A stretch of 64,000 bases of DNA from Bacillus canaveralius (GTDB lineage: Bacteria; Bacillota; Bacilli; Bacillales; Cytobacillaceae): positions 186,001-250,000 of the forward strand of contig NZ_PGVA01000004.1 of assembly GCF_002860125.1 (NCBI RefSeq), in the 5' to 3' direction. This document shows, piece by piece, positions 43,798 to 52,525 of this stretch (position 1 is the stretch's first letter; the number at the start of each line of letters is the position of its first letter). Both the position numbers and the translations under genes were made by a program. The notes below the pieces were generated by a model. That model had not been told where the DNA came from and ran no database searches. It saw nothing but the letters and a program-made list of their open reading frames with translations.

Positions 43798-44982
43798 ATG
43801 AAAGATTTTACATACAAAAGAATATTCCTGATCGTGATGGATTCAGTTGGAATTGGCGAAGCGCCCGATGCCGAAAAGTTTGGCGATAAAGGCTCCGATA
43901 CACTCGGGCATATTGCCGAAGAAATGGATGGACTTAATATGCCTCATATGGGAAGGCTCGGCCTCAGCAATATAAAGGAAATTAACGGAATTGCCAGAGC
44001 GGAAAAGCCATTAGCTTTTTATACAAAAATGAAGGAGGCATCGAACGGAAAAGATACGATGACAGGTCACTGGGAAATCATGGGCCTCAACATTGCAACA
44101 CCATTTAAAGTTTTCCCTGATGGTTTTCCACCGGAATTGATTTCTGAGCTGGAATCACGCACAGGCAGAAAAGTGATTGGAAACAAGCCGGCAAGCGGTA
44201 CGGAAATTATTGACGAGCTCGGTGCTGAGCACATGGAAACGGGAGCGTTAATCGTCTATACTTCTGCAGACTCTGTATTGCAAATCGCAGCACATGAGGA
44301 GATTATCCCGATCGAGGAACAGTACCGAATCTGTGAGATAGCCCGCGAGCTGACGCTTGATGAGCGGTACATGGTCGGACGTGTGATTGCCCGCCCGTTT
44401 CTTGGGGAGCCCGGCAATTTTAAAAGAACAGCCAACCGTCATGATTATGCCTTAAAACCATTCGACAGAACGGTGATGAACGATTTAAAAGACGGCGGAT
44501 TTGATGTGATCGCAATCGGCAAGATTTCCGATATTTACGATGGCGAAGGGGTAACCAAGTCACTTAGAACTGTGTCAAATATGGATGGGATGGATAAGCT
44601 TCTGCAAACATTTGATATTGATTTTACCGGCTTAAGCTTCTTAAATCTTGTTGATTTTGATGCTTTATACGGACATCGCCGTGATCCCCTCGGGTACGGC
44701 CAGGCTCTTGAGGAATATGACGCCCGCCTTCCCGAAGTATTTTCGAAAATGAAGGAGGACGACCTGCTGATCATCACAGCTGATCACGGAAATGATCCCG
44801 TTCACCCGGGCACCGATCATACGCGTGAATATGTGCCTCTGTTAGCGTACTCAAAACGGTTTTCTGCAGGCAAGGAACTGCCGGTCCGTGATACGTTCGC
44901 TGATATCGGGGCAACGATTGCCGATAATTTTTACGTGGCATTGCCGAAGCATGGCAAAAGTTTCTTAAACGAGATCAAATAA
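43798..44982 (+). CDS. deoB: phosphopentomutase
   Basis: This enzyme interconverts (deoxy)ribose 1- and 5-phosphate, letting sugar phosphates released from nucleosides enter central metabolism. The 394-residue alkaline-phosphatase-superfamily protein has the N-terminal metal motif [14 protein letters not shown] and the phospho-acceptor threonine in KDTMTGHWE. Further metal ligands occur in [23 protein letters not shown] and [10 protein letters not shown]. The SD gaaggagg is ideal. It heads an operon with pupG and pdp and is also known as drm. Confidence 0.97.
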   Translation: MKDFTYKRIFLIVMDSVGIGEAPDAEKFGDKGSDTLGHIAEEMDGLNMPHMGRLGLSNIKEINGIARAEKPLAFYTKMKEASNGKDTMTGHWEIMGLNIATPFKVFPDGFPPELISELESRTGRKVIGNKPASGTEIIDELGAEHMETGALIVYTSADSVLQIAAHEEIIPIEEQYRICEIARELTLDERYMVGRVIARPFLGEPGNFKRTANRHDYALKPFDRTVMNDLKDGGFDVIAIGKISDIYDGEGVTKSLRTVSNMDGMDKLLQTFDIDFTGLSFLNLVDFDALYGHRRDPLGYGQALEEYDARLPEVFSKMKEDDLLIITADHGNDPVHPGTDHTREYVPLLAYSKRFSAGKELPVRDTFADIGATIADNFYVALPKHGKSFLNEIK

Positions 44983-44997
44983 TCGGAGGAAATGAAT

Positions 44998-45825
44998 ATG
45001 AACTACGACAAAATCCAAAATGCGGCCGCTTTTTTGAAAAATGCTTATCCAAGAGCGCCGCGGGTTGGTCTCATACTCGGGTCGGGACTTGGAGTTCTCG
45101 GTGATGAAATTGAAAATCCGACGAAATTGGCCTACGAAAAAATTCCGGACTTTCCTGTATCAACTGTTGAGGGCCATGCCGGACAACTCGTGTTCGGCAC
45201 TATCCACGGGGTGGAGGTTGTCGCAATGCAAGGACGATTCCATTATTACGAAGGCTACACCTTGGAACAAGTAACATTCCCGGTTCGCGTCATGAAGGAA
45301 CTCGGTGTTGAGATTTTAATTGTCACAAACGCGGCCGGCGGTGTAAACACAAGCTTCTCACCGGGTGATTTGATGCTCATCACAGATCATATTAACAATA
45401 TGGGTGTCAATCCACTTATCGGCACGAACGATTCGCGCCTCGGTGTGCGATTCCTGGATATGAGCGAAGCGTACTCACGGGAACTTCGCCATCTTGCGAA
45501 AGAAACTGCCGAAAGGCTCGGTATCAGTGTGAAAGAAGGAATATACACTGGAAATACCGGTCCTACATACGAAACTCCGGCAGAAGTCCGGATGATTAGA
45601 ACACTTGGCGGCGATGCGGTCGGAATGTCAACTGTTCCTGAAGTCATCGTGGCGCGCCATGGCGGCATGAAAGTCCTTGGTATTTCCTGCATCTCCAACA
45701 TGGCAGCCGGGATTTTAGATCAGCCGCTGACACACAGTGAAGTAATTGAAACGACTGAAAAAGTGAAAGCCGATTTTCTTTTGTACGTGAAAGAGATTGT
45801 CAAACAATTTGCCGAAAAATCCTAA
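44998..45825 (+). CDS. pupG: purine-nucleoside phosphorylase
   Basis: This enzyme phosphorolyses guanosine and inosine (and deoxy forms) to base plus pentose 1-phosphate, the substrate for DeoB. The 275-residue trimeric-type enzyme has GLILGSGLGVLGDEI with phosphate binding, EGHAGQLVFG, GRFHYYEGY, NAAGG and TGPTYETPAE, GMSTVPEVIVARH, and the catalytic SCISNMAAG Asn. ATG 44998 is preferred: the SD ggagg at 44984-44988 lies 9 nt away, but only 3 nt from the ATG at 44992. It follows deoB after 15 nt. Confidence 0.95.
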   Translation: MNYDKIQNAAAFLKNAYPRAPRVGLILGSGLGVLGDEIENPTKLAYEKIPDFPVSTVEGHAGQLVFGTIHGVEVVAMQGRFHYYEGYTLEQVTFPVRVMKELGVEILIVTNAAGGVNTSFSPGDLMLITDHINNMGVNPLIGTNDSRLGVRFLDMSEAYSRELRHLAKETAERLGISVKEGIYTGNTGPTYETPAEVRMIRTLGGDAVGMSTVPEVIVARHGGMKVLGISCISNMAAGILDQPLTHSEVIETTEKVKADFLLYVKEIVKQFAEKS

Positions 45826-45841
45826 AAAGCGGTGATGAAAA

Positions 45842-47146
45842 ATGAGAATGGTTGACCTAATTGAAAAAAAACGCGACGGATATGAGCTCACGCAGGAAGA
45901 AATTCAATTTATTATTCATGGTTACACAGAGGGTGCGATTCCCGATTACCAAATGAGTGCACTGACAATGGCCATCTTTTTTAGGGGGATGAGTGAAAAG
46001 GAACGTGCCGATTTAACGATGGCAATGGTTGAGTCCGGAGATCAGATTGACCTTTCAGAGATAGAAGGAATCAAGGTCGATAAGCACTCGACCGGAGGAG
46101 TTGGTGATACAACAACGCTTGTGCTCGGTCCCCTCGTTGCTGCAGCAGGAGTGCCGGTTGCGAAAATGTCAGGACGGGGGCTTGGCCACACAGGCGGTAC
46201 AATTGACAAACTTGAAGCAGTTACCGGTTTCCATGTCGAAATTGATAAAGCCGAATTCATTGAGCTTGTCAACAAAAATAAGGTTGCGGTAATCGGCCAG
46301 AGCGGCAATTTAACACCAGCCGATAAAAAACTATATGCATTAAGGGATGTGACCGCAACGGTTAACAGCATTCCGTTAATTGCAAGCTCAATCATGAGCA
46401 AGAAAATAGCCGCTGGCGCAGACGCGATCGTCCTTGATGTTAAAACAGGCGCGGGTGCGTTTATGAAAACTCTTGAACAATCCAGAGAGCTTGCTGAAGC
46501 AATGGTTGGAATCGGAAACAAAGTCGGCAGAAATACAATGGCCGTTATTTCTGATATGAGTCAGCCACTCGGTTTTGCGATTGGCAATGCCCTCGAAGTA
46601 AAAGAAGCGATCGATACGCTGCGCGGAGAAGGACCTGGAGATTTAACCGAGCTTTGTTTAACGCTCGGAAGCCATATGGTCGTCCTTGCCGGAAAAGCAA
46701 AGACGCTCTCTGAAGCAAGGTCACTGCTTGAAAAAATCATCCGTGAAGGTGTTGCGCTAGAGAAGATGAAAGTATTTTTGAGCGCACAGGGCGGGGATGC
46801 TTCGGTAGTAGACGACCCCGGAAAATTGCCTCAGGCTAAATATACGTTTGAATTAGAGGCAAAAAAAGATGGCTATGTTTCTGAAATTGTCGCAGATGCA
46901 GTTGGAACCGCTGCGATGCTGCTAGGTGCAGGCAGGGCAACAAAGGAATCGGAAATTGATCTGGCTGTCGGGCTCATGCTTCGCAAAAAAATTGGCGATG
47001 CGGTCAAAAAAGGCGAATCGCTCGTAACCCTTTACAGCAACTTTGAAGATGTAGCGGATGTAAAGGAAAAGCTTTATGAAAATATTCGAATTTCTGCACA
47101 AAAAATAGAACCACCAACGCTTATCCACGAGGAAATAACTCAATAG
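45842..47146 (+). CDS. pdp: pyrimidine-nucleoside phosphorylase
   Basis: This enzyme phosphorolyses uridine, thymidine and deoxyuridine. The 434-residue protein has the family signature [17 protein letters not shown] near residues 110-127, [10 protein letters not shown] before it, and the lid [12 protein letters not shown]-terminal barrel-sandwich domain follows. In B. subtilis pdp belongs to the dra-nupC-pdp operon; here it is the third gene of deoB-pupG-pdp, giving purine and pyrimidine salvage one transcript. ATG 45842 has ggtga 5 nt upstream. A GC-rich terminator follows. Confidence 0.96.
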   Translation: MRMVDLIEKKRDGYELTQEEIQFIIHGYTEGAIPDYQMSALTMAIFFRGMSEKERADLTMAMVESGDQIDLSEIEGIKVDKHSTGGVGDTTTLVLGPLVAAAGVPVAKMSGRGLGHTGGTIDKLEAVTGFHVEIDKAEFIELVNKNKVAVIGQSGNLTPADKKLYALRDVTATVNSIPLIASSIMSKKIAAGADAIVLDVKTGAGAFMKTLEQSRELAEAMVGIGNKVGRNTMAVISDMSQPLGFAIGNALEVKEAIDTLRGEGPGDLTELCLTLGSHMVVLAGKAKTLSEARSLLEKIIREGVALEKMKVFLSAQGGDASVVDDPGKLPQAKYTFELEAKKDGYVSEIVADAVGTAAMLLGAGRATKESEIDLAVGLMLRKKIGDAVKKGESLVTLYSNFEDVADVKEKLYENIRISAQKIEPPTLIHEEITQ

Positions 47147-47160
47147 GAAATGATCTTAAG

Positions 47161-47192
47161 TCCCGCCAGGATGCATATCTGGCGGGATTTAT
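47161..47192 (+). terminator. terminator of deoB-pupG-pdp
   Basis: A perfect 9-bp stem (tcccgccag / ctggcggga) with a 9-nt loop is followed by tttatt. Confidence 0.8.
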
Positions 47193-47221
47193 TGTTTTCT
47201 CGAAAGGTCGGCCACCTGTTT

Positions 47222-47566
47222 TATCATCAACTGTGGGTAAGATATCGTCAACTTTCCGGATATATCATCAACTTCGGATAAGATATCGTCAACTTTCCAG
47301 ATATATCGTTAACTTCGGTATTTTATCGTCAACTTTCCGGTTATATCATCAACCCTGGATAAGATATCGTCAACTTTGCAGATATATCGTTAACTTCGGT
47401 ATTTTATCGTCAACTTTCCGGTTATATCATCAACTTCGGATAAGATATCGTCAACTTTGCAGATATATCGTTAACTTCGGTATTTTATCGTCAACTTTCC
47501 GGTTATATCATCAACCCTGGATAAGATATCATCAACTTTCCAGATATATCATCAACTTCGAATAGC
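47222..47566. repeat. tandem array of 17 units of 20-21 bp
   Basis: Seventeen contiguous units each begin with tatc(g/a)t(c/t)aac. Examples are tatcgtcaactttccggtta and tatcgttaacttcggtattt. Lengths are 21 and 20 bp in a regular pattern. Units 5-16 (47304-47546) form three copies of an 81-bp higher-order repeat in which the first two units are identical in all copies. No spacers exist, so it is not CRISPR. On the minus strand the common core reads aagttgacgata. The array lies after the pdp terminator and about 110 bp before the dacF promoter. Confidence 0.95.
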
Positions 47567-47671
47567 TTCACCAGCCATTTTCACTCTTTGTCCCTCAACT
47601 TTAATGTTTGCCTGCACTGAAATCCACAAATCAAAATCCATTCTTTTTCAGAAAAAACAAAGGCAATATCT

Positions 47672-47700
47672 GTATAAAAGTCCGGGGGTTGGAAAAAATG
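47672..47700 (+). promoter_or_regulatory. SigF-type promoter of dacF
   Basis: GTATA (47672-47676) and GGAAAAAATG (47691-47700) are spaced by 14 bp, fitting the SigF consensus (GYATA, GGNNANANTR). B. subtilis dacF is SigF-dependent. Confidence 0.6.
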
Positions 47701-47728
47701 GAACGTATAAAGAATGGAGGGTTATGCA

Positions 47729-48898
47729 ATGAAACGAGTTGGCTCTATGATGCTTATAACATTTCTTTTTACTTGCTTAGCGGTACCAATTGTAAATGCT
47801 GAAGAAAAAAACCAGACTGAAATAGTAGAAAACGTAAAATCAGCAATACTGATTGAACGGGATACAGGGACCGTTTTATATGAAACAAACAGCAATGAAA
47901 AGCTTCCGCCGGCAAGCATGACCAAGGTTATGACGATGCTGCTGATTATGGAAGCCCTCGATGAAGGAAAGCTGAAGTGGGATGAAAAAATCCGCACAAG
48001 TGAGTACGCTGCATCGATGGGCGGTTCGCAAATCTTTCTTGAGGCTGGCGAAGAAATGACGACAGAGCAAATGCTGAAAGGAATTGCGATCGGCTCCGGC
48101 AACGATGCTTCGGTAGCCATGGCCGAACGGATTTCCGGGTCGGAGGAAGCATTTGTTAACACGATGAACAAAAAAGCGAAGGAGCTTGGACTCAAAAATA
48201 CGAAATTCCAAAATACGACAGGTCTCCCTGAAGAGGACCATTACAGTACGGCTTATGACATGTCCATTATGGCAAAGGAACTTTTAAAATATGAGGAAAT
48301 TACAAAATATACCGGTGCTTACGAGGACTATCTTCGTGAAAATACGGACAAAAAATTCTGGCTCGTCAATACGAATAAGCTTGTCCGTTTTTATCCCGGA
48401 GTAGATGGGCTCAAAACAGGATTTACGCGTGAGGCAAAATATTGCTTAACAGCTACGGCAGAAAAGAATGGCATGCGGGTCATCGCCGTTGTTTTTGGAG
48501 CGCCAACCTCCAAAGAGCGGAATGCCCAGATAACAAAAATGCTTGATTATGCTTTTAGCCAGTATGAGACACATCCAATGTATGAAAGAAACGATTCGCT
48601 TGCGCATGCGAAAATCAGTAAAGGCGAAAAGAAGAAAGTGGAGGCTTTAACAAGCGAGCCAATCTCACTGCTGACAAAAAAAGGGGAAAATATAGAAAAT
48701 GTCAAGAAGCAGGTTTCCCTTAATTCCAATATAAAAGCACCTATAACAAAAGGCGATCAAATCGGGACTTTAAAGCTGGTTAAGGATGGAGCTACGATTG
48801 TAGAGAGCCCGCTTGTTGCGAAAGAGTCAGTCAAAGAAGCAGGCTGGTGGACTCTATATAAACGGGCATTCGGCATGTTTACGAAAGCTGGAGAATAG
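47729..48898 (+). CDS. dacF: D-alanyl-D-alanine carboxypeptidase DacF
   Basis: This forespore penicillin-binding protein 5-type carboxypeptidase removes the terminal D-Ala from stem peptides, limiting cross-links in the spore germ cell wall. The 389-residue protein has a signal peptide ending near NAEE, the SxxK nucleophile Ser63 (SMTK), SGN in GSGNDASVA, and KTG in DGLKTGFT. It also has a C-terminal PBP5-type beta domain and an amphipathic membrane-anchor end. ATG 47729 has ggagg 8 nt upstream. The position before spoIIAA is conserved. Confidence 0.95.
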   Translation: MKRVGSMMLITFLFTCLAVPIVNAEEKNQTEIVENVKSAILIERDTGTVLYETNSNEKLPPASMTKVMTMLLIMEALDEGKLKWDEKIRTSEYAASMGGSQIFLEAGEEMTTEQMLKGIAIGSGNDASVAMAERISGSEEAFVNTMNKKAKELGLKNTKFQNTTGLPEEDHYSTAYDMSIMAKELLKYEEITKYTGAYEDYLRENTDKKFWLVNTNKLVRFYPGVDGLKTGFTREAKYCLTATAEKNGMRVIAVVFGAPTSKERNAQITKMLDYAFSQYETHPMYERNDSLAHAKISKGEKKKVEALTSEPISLLTKKGENIENVKKQVSLNSNIKAPITKGDQIGTLKLVKDGATIVESPLVAKESVKEAGWWTLYKRAFGMFTKAGE

Positions 48899-48963
48899 TC
48901 ATTGTCGCAAATGCTCAAGCGCCAAATATTTTTAGCGAATCTTCACTAGTTTTGTCTTTAAGA

Positions 48964-48989
48964 AGGAATACGAACAAACAGGAGCGAAT
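48964..48989 (+). promoter_or_regulatory. SigH-type promoter of spoIIAA-spoIIAB-sigF
   Basis: AGGAATA (48964-48970) and CGAAT (48985-48989) match the SigH -35/-10 pattern (RWAGGAWWT ... HGAAT). The B. subtilis spoIIA operon is driven by SigH and Spo0A-P. I could not find a clear 0A box in the following 145 bp. Confidence 0.6.
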
Positions 48990-49134
48990 TTGACTCACTA
49001 TAAAGGTTACTGTCATTAGCGGGGAACGATCCTTTGCTAGTGCAAGTTAAAACCGATCGGCTATTCCAGTGCTGCCACCCATTAATGGTTTTTCGGCAGT
49101 TCTTCAGGATACCGGGAGAAGGAGGCCAGAAATA

Positions 49135-49485
49135 GTGAGTCTTAATATTGACATGGAAGTGAAGCGCGACGTCTTATGTATGCGGCTGAGTGGAGAGCTC
49201 GACCACCATACTGCAGATGAGCTTCGCACACAGGCAACAAAGGCAATTAATGAATTTGAGATTCGCCATATCATTTTGAATCTTGAGCAGCTTTCGTTTA
49301 TGGACAGCTCAGGACTCGGTGTCATTTTAGGCAGGTATAAGCAAATAAAACAAGTAGATGGCGAAATGGTGGTTTGTGCAATTTCCCCTGCCGTTCAGCG
49401 GCTTTTTGATTTGTCGGGCTTATTTAAAATCATTCGATTGGAGCCGTCCGAACAATTTGCGCTAGAAAGATTGGGGGTTGCTTAA
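49135..49485 (+). CDS. spoIIAA: anti-sigma F factor antagonist
   Basis: This STAS-domain anti-anti-sigma factor, when unphosphorylated, binds SpoIIAB and frees SigF in the forespore. The 116-residue protein has the phosphorylation site in [17 protein letters not shown] (Ser58 by alignment with B. subtilis) and the N-terminal [20 protein letters not shown]. The start is GTG at 49135, with aaggagg 9 nt upstream; an upstream extension of the frame is not conserved. It is the first gene of the spoIIA operon. Confidence 0.97.
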   Translation: MSLNIDMEVKRDVLCMRLSGELDHHTADELRTQATKAINEFEIRHIILNLEQLSFMDSSGLGVILGRYKQIKQVDGEMVVCAISPAVQRLFDLSGLFKIIRLEPSEQFALERLGVA

Positions 49486-49487
49486 CC

Positions 49488-49928
49488 ATGAAAAATGAAA
49501 TGAAGATTCAATTCAGTGCCTTAAGCCAGAATGAGTCGTTTGCAAGGGTAACTGTAGCCGCATTTATTGCCCAGCTTGATCCGACGATGGATGAGTTGAC
49601 CGAAATCAAAACAGTCGTTTCCGAGGCGGTTACAAATGCGATTATACATGGATACGAGAACGATCCAAACGGAAAAGTGTATATTTCCGTTTTAATTGAA
49701 GATGGAGTTATTGATATGAAAATTAAGGATGACGGGCAGGGAATTATCGATGTGGAAGAAGCCCGCCAGCCTCTATTTACGACAAAGCCTGAATTGGAAA
49801 GGTCCGGAATGGGATTCACGATCATGGAAAATTTTATGGATGAAGTAGACATTCAGTCGCAGCCAGGGAAAGGAACAGAAATCCGCTTAAGGAAGCATTT
49901 ATCAACGAGCAAAATGCTGTGTAATTAA
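49488..49928 (+). CDS. spoIIAB: anti-sigma F factor and serine kinase
   Basis: This GHKL-fold protein both holds SigF inactive and phosphorylates SpoIIAA. The 146-residue protein has the N box [12 protein letters not shown], the G1 box IKDDGQGI, and the G2 region GMGFTIME. It starts 2 nt after the spoIIAA stop, so translation is coupled and partner stoichiometry is kept. Sequence and length agree closely with B. subtilis SpoIIAB. Confidence 0.97.
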   Translation: MKNEMKIQFSALSQNESFARVTVAAFIAQLDPTMDELTEIKTVVSEAVTNAIIHGYENDPNGKVYISVLIEDGVIDMKIKDDGQGIIDVEEARQPLFTTKPELERSGMGFTIMENFMDEVDIQSQPGKGTEIRLRKHLSTSKMLCN

Positions 49929-49939
49929 GGAGACTGCCT

Positions 49940-50698
49940 ATGGATGTGGAGGTTAAGAAAGAAAAAAGCCAACCGTACCTAAAAGACCACGAAGTTAAGG
50001 AATTAATTAAGAAAAGCCAGGATGGCGATCAGGCGTCACGAGACACAATCGTCCAGAAAAACATGAGGCTTGTTTGGTCTGTCGTCCAGCGCTTTTTAAA
50101 CAGGGGATATGAGCCGGATGACTTATTTCAGATCGGCTGTATCGGTTTATTAAAGTCTGTCGATAAATTCGATCTTTCTTATGATGTGAAATTTTCCACC
50201 TATGCTGTGCCGATGATCATCGGGGAAATCCAGAGGTTTATCCGTGATGACGGAACCATAAAAGTCAGCCGGTCATTGAAAGAAATGGGAAACCGTATCC
50301 GTAAAGCGAAGGATGAATTGTCTAAAAATCTAGGCAGAGTGCCAACTGTTTCCGAATTATCGGAATTTCTTCAGATCCCCGCCGAGGATATTATTCTTGC
50401 CCAGGAAGCAGGACGGACGCCTTCCTCGATCCATGAAACCGTTTATGAAAACGACGGCGACCCCATCACACTGCTTGACCAGATCGACAATGGAGATGAG
50501 GGCAAATGGTTTGATAAAATCGCCTTAAAAGAAGCAATAAGCGAACTGGATGAACGGGAGCAACTGATCGTGTATTTGCGTTATTACAAGGACCAGACTC
50601 AATCGGAAGTAGCTGCACGGCTTGGCATCTCTCAAGTTCAGGTTTCACGGCTCGAGAAAAAAATTCTCCAGCAAATGAAAGACCGCATGGACATATGA
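49940..50698 (+). CDS. sigF: RNA polymerase sporulation sigma factor SigF
   Basis: This is the first forespore-specific sigma factor. The 252-residue sigma-70 protein has region 2 (RLVWSVVQRFLNRGYEPDDLFQIG, KFSTYAVPMIIGEIQRFIRDD), region 3 (SRSLKEMGNRIRKAKDEL), and region 4 with a helix-turn-helix (QSEVAARLGISQVQVSRLEKKI). It is the third gene of the spoIIA operon, 11 nt after spoIIAB. The terminator stem includes its last codons. Confidence 0.97.
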   Translation: MDVEVKKEKSQPYLKDHEVKELIKKSQDGDQASRDTIVQKNMRLVWSVVQRFLNRGYEPDDLFQIGCIGLLKSVDKFDLSYDVKFSTYAVPMIIGEIQRFIRDDGTIKVSRSLKEMGNRIRKAKDELSKNLGRVPTVSELSEFLQIPAEDIILAQEAGRTPSSIHETVYENDGDPITLLDQIDNGDEGKWFDKIALKEAISELDEREQLIVYLRYYKDQTQSEVAARLGISQVQVSRLEKKILQQMKDRMDI

Positions 50699-50716
50699 TC
50701 CATGAGGTCTTTTTTT
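50681..50716 (+). terminator. terminator overlapping the sigF 3' end
   Basis: Stem gaccgcatgga / tccatgaggtc (one mismatch) with a 7-nt loop spans the sigF stop codon, followed by a long T-tract. Confidence 0.8.
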
Positions 50717-50811
50717 TATAATAATTTTTCAAGGGTCACATTTAGATCCAGGAAGGTATTCCCCTGTGGATAGGATTCCTTATTATTCCCGCATCCGCCA
50801 TTTTTTGGGGT

Positions 50812-50841
50812 TCATGAAACCTAGAGAAGGAACTCATACTA
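50812..50841 (+). promoter_or_regulatory. SigG-type promoter of the spoVA operon
   Basis: TCATGAA (about 50812-50818) and CATACTA (50835-50841) are spaced about 17 bp. This fits the forespore SigG consensus (gHATR ... CATNHTA). B. subtilis spoVA is SigG-dependent. Confidence 0.65.
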
Positions 50842-50878
50842 TTTATACGAGGAAATCAATGTGTGGGAAGTGAATGTG

Positions 50879-51493
50879 ATGGAAAAAACGATCTACATTC
50901 GCATGCGTCATCGTGCTCAAGTAAAGCCGGAACATACCGTTTATCTGCAGGACATTGCACAGATTATCGCAGACGATTCTCTGCTTAATCGTTTACAAAA
51001 TTTGCGAATTTATAAAATATCGAGAGAAGATCGAAATTATGTCGTCATTGATGTGATGAAAGTGGTCCTTTATATTAACAAAGCTTTTGAAAATGTCGAG
51101 GTGCAGACGATCGGCCCGTCCCAGGTGATTATCGAAGTAGTCGACAAGAAGAAGGAGGTCTCCGTTCCGCTCTTTTTGCTGATTTGGCTTTTGCTTTTCT
51201 TCGGGGCTGCCCTTGCGATCATGAACTTTCATGAAGATGTAAGCATGCAGGAGGTTCAGCAGCGTATTTATACGATCATCACTGGCAAAGTAGTCGCGAA
51301 GCCGCTTCTGTTTCAAATTCCTTATTCATTCGGATTGGGACTCGGAATGGTTTTATTTTTTAATCATGTTTTCCGAAAAAGAATTAACGAAGAGCCAAGC
51401 CCCCTGGAAGTTGAAATGTTTAATTACCAGCAGGATCTGGACCAGTATGTCATCATGCACGAAAACAAAGAAAGCGTCAAGCATCTCGAATGA
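50879..51493 (+). CDS. spoVAA: stage V sporulation protein AA
   Basis: SpoVAA is part of the inner-membrane spore apparatus for dipicolinic acid. The 204-residue protein starts MEKTIYIRMRHRAQV, aligned with the B. subtilis N-terminus. It has a soluble first half, then two transmembrane helices (VPLFLLIWLLLFFGAALAI, and FQIPYSFGLGLGMVLFF). A GTG at 50861 with its own SD (gaggaa) would add six residues and cannot be excluded. It overlaps spoVAB by 4 nt. A SigG-type promoter precedes it. Confidence 0.92.
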   Translation: MEKTIYIRMRHRAQVKPEHTVYLQDIAQIIADDSLLNRLQNLRIYKISREDRNYVVIDVMKVVLYINKAFENVEVQTIGPSQVIIEVVDKKKEVSVPLFLLIWLLLFFGAALAIMNFHEDVSMQEVQQRIYTIITGKVVAKPLLFQIPYSFGLGLGMVLFFNHVFRKRINEEPSPLEVEMFNYQQDLDQYVIMHENKESVKHLE

Positions 51494-51912
51494 TTATTCA
51501 TGTCCTTGCCGTCTCATTTATCGGCTTTGCTGCGGGATTAACAGTTGGGGCAGGCTTTGTTGCTTTTCTTACCGTTCTCGGGATCATCCCCCGCCTCACC
51601 CAGCTCTCCAAGACAATAAAAAAAATCTTCTCTTACGAGTGGGCCGTTGTGCTTGGTGCGGTGGCAGGCGCTTTAGCGACGATAAGGGATCCTGTATTAC
51701 ATCTATCACCGCTATTTTTAATTCCGCTTGGATTGGCGGGCGGGGTTTTTATCGGGTTGCTTGCAGCAGCATTAACTGAAGTTTTGAATGTTTTTCCGAT
51801 TTTGGCAAAACGCGTTGGCCTCGAGGAGAGGATCATAAGCTTACTCATGGCGATTGTGCTTGGCAAAGTGTTCGGATCATTATTCCACTGGCTTTACTTT
51901 GTGGACCACTAA
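51490..51912 (+). CDS. spoVAB: stage V sporulation protein AB
   Basis: This is a 140-residue integral membrane protein with about four helices and family phrases such as [20 protein letters not shown] and [21 protein letters not shown]. SpoVAB works with SpoVAA in the spore inner membrane and influences dipicolinic acid uptake and release. It overlaps spoVAA (ATGA). In B. subtilis spoVAC would follow here; instead, 28 nt separate it from a spoVAEA gene. Confidence 0.92.
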   Translation: MIIHVLAVSFIGFAAGLTVGAGFVAFLTVLGIIPRLTQLSKTIKKIFSYEWAVVLGAVAGALATIRDPVLHLSPLFLIPLGLAGGVFIGLLAAALTEVLNVFPILAKRVGLEERIISLLMAIVLGKVFGSLFHWLYFVDH

Positions 51913-51940
51913 CAGATACAAGGAAAGGACTCAGCTGATA

Positions 51941-52525
51941 ATGAATAAACCGAAGAGGGTCATTTTCGTTACTGATGGAGATGAATATGCAAGAAAGGCG
52001 ATCGAAAGTGTGGCTACTCAAATCGGTGCAAGATGCATCTCACATTCGCATGGGAATCCTTCCGTTTTAACCGGTCCGGAGCTTGTAAATCTGATCAAAA
52101 AAGCCCACCATGATCCAGTTCTTGTTATGTTTGATGACAGCGGCTATATGGGGGAAGGTGCGGGTGAACGGGCGATGAGATATGTTGCCTCCCATAAAGA
52201 AATTGAAGTAATCGGGGTGATTGCGGTTGCTTCAAAGACAAGGCAGGCGGAATGGACAAGAGTGGATATCAGTATTGATCGAGATGGTGAGCTGACTCCA
52301 TTTGGTGTTGATAAATTTGGTGTACCTGAGCTCGAAATTGGCAGAATGAGCGGGGATACTGTCTATTGTCTTGATGAGCTGGACGTGCCAATTATTGTCG
52401 GAATCGGGGATGTCGGAAAAATGGCGCGCCGCGACCATTTTAAACGGGGTGCACCGATAACCAAAAAAGCGGTCGAAATTATTCTGGAAAGGAGCCGCTA
52501 CTATGACGACAAACACAGAGAATAA
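51941..52525 (+). CDS. spoVAEA: stage V sporulation protein AEA
   Basis: This soluble 194-residue protein ([87 protein letters not shown]) matches the SpoVAEA protein encoded just before spoVAF in B. subtilis. That protein contributes to nutrient-germinant response and localises at the spore inner membrane. ATG 51941 has aaggaaagg upstream. It overlaps spoVAF by 23 nt. The genes spoVAC, spoVAD and spoVAEB, which normally precede it, are absent here. Confidence 0.88.
   Translation: MNKPKRVIFVTDGDEYARKAIESVATQIGARCISHSHGNPSVLTGPELVNLIKKAHHDPVLVMFDDSGYMGEGAGERAMRYVASHKEIEVIGVIAVASKTRQAEWTRVDISIDRDGELTPFGVDKFGVPELEIGRMSGDTVYCLDELDVPIIVGIGDVGKMARRDHFKRGAPITKKAVEIILERSRYYDDKHRE

Noticed and set aside
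47233-47565. A 110-codon ORF with 27-residue internal repeats through the tandem array
   Set aside because: The 81-bp period is divisible by three, which automatically keeps a frame open. There is no SD, and the composition (Arg/Tyr/Ile/Leu) is an artefact of the repeat.
47222-47566. CRISPR array
   Set aside because: Units are directly adjacent, 20-21 bp long, with no unique spacers and no cas genes.
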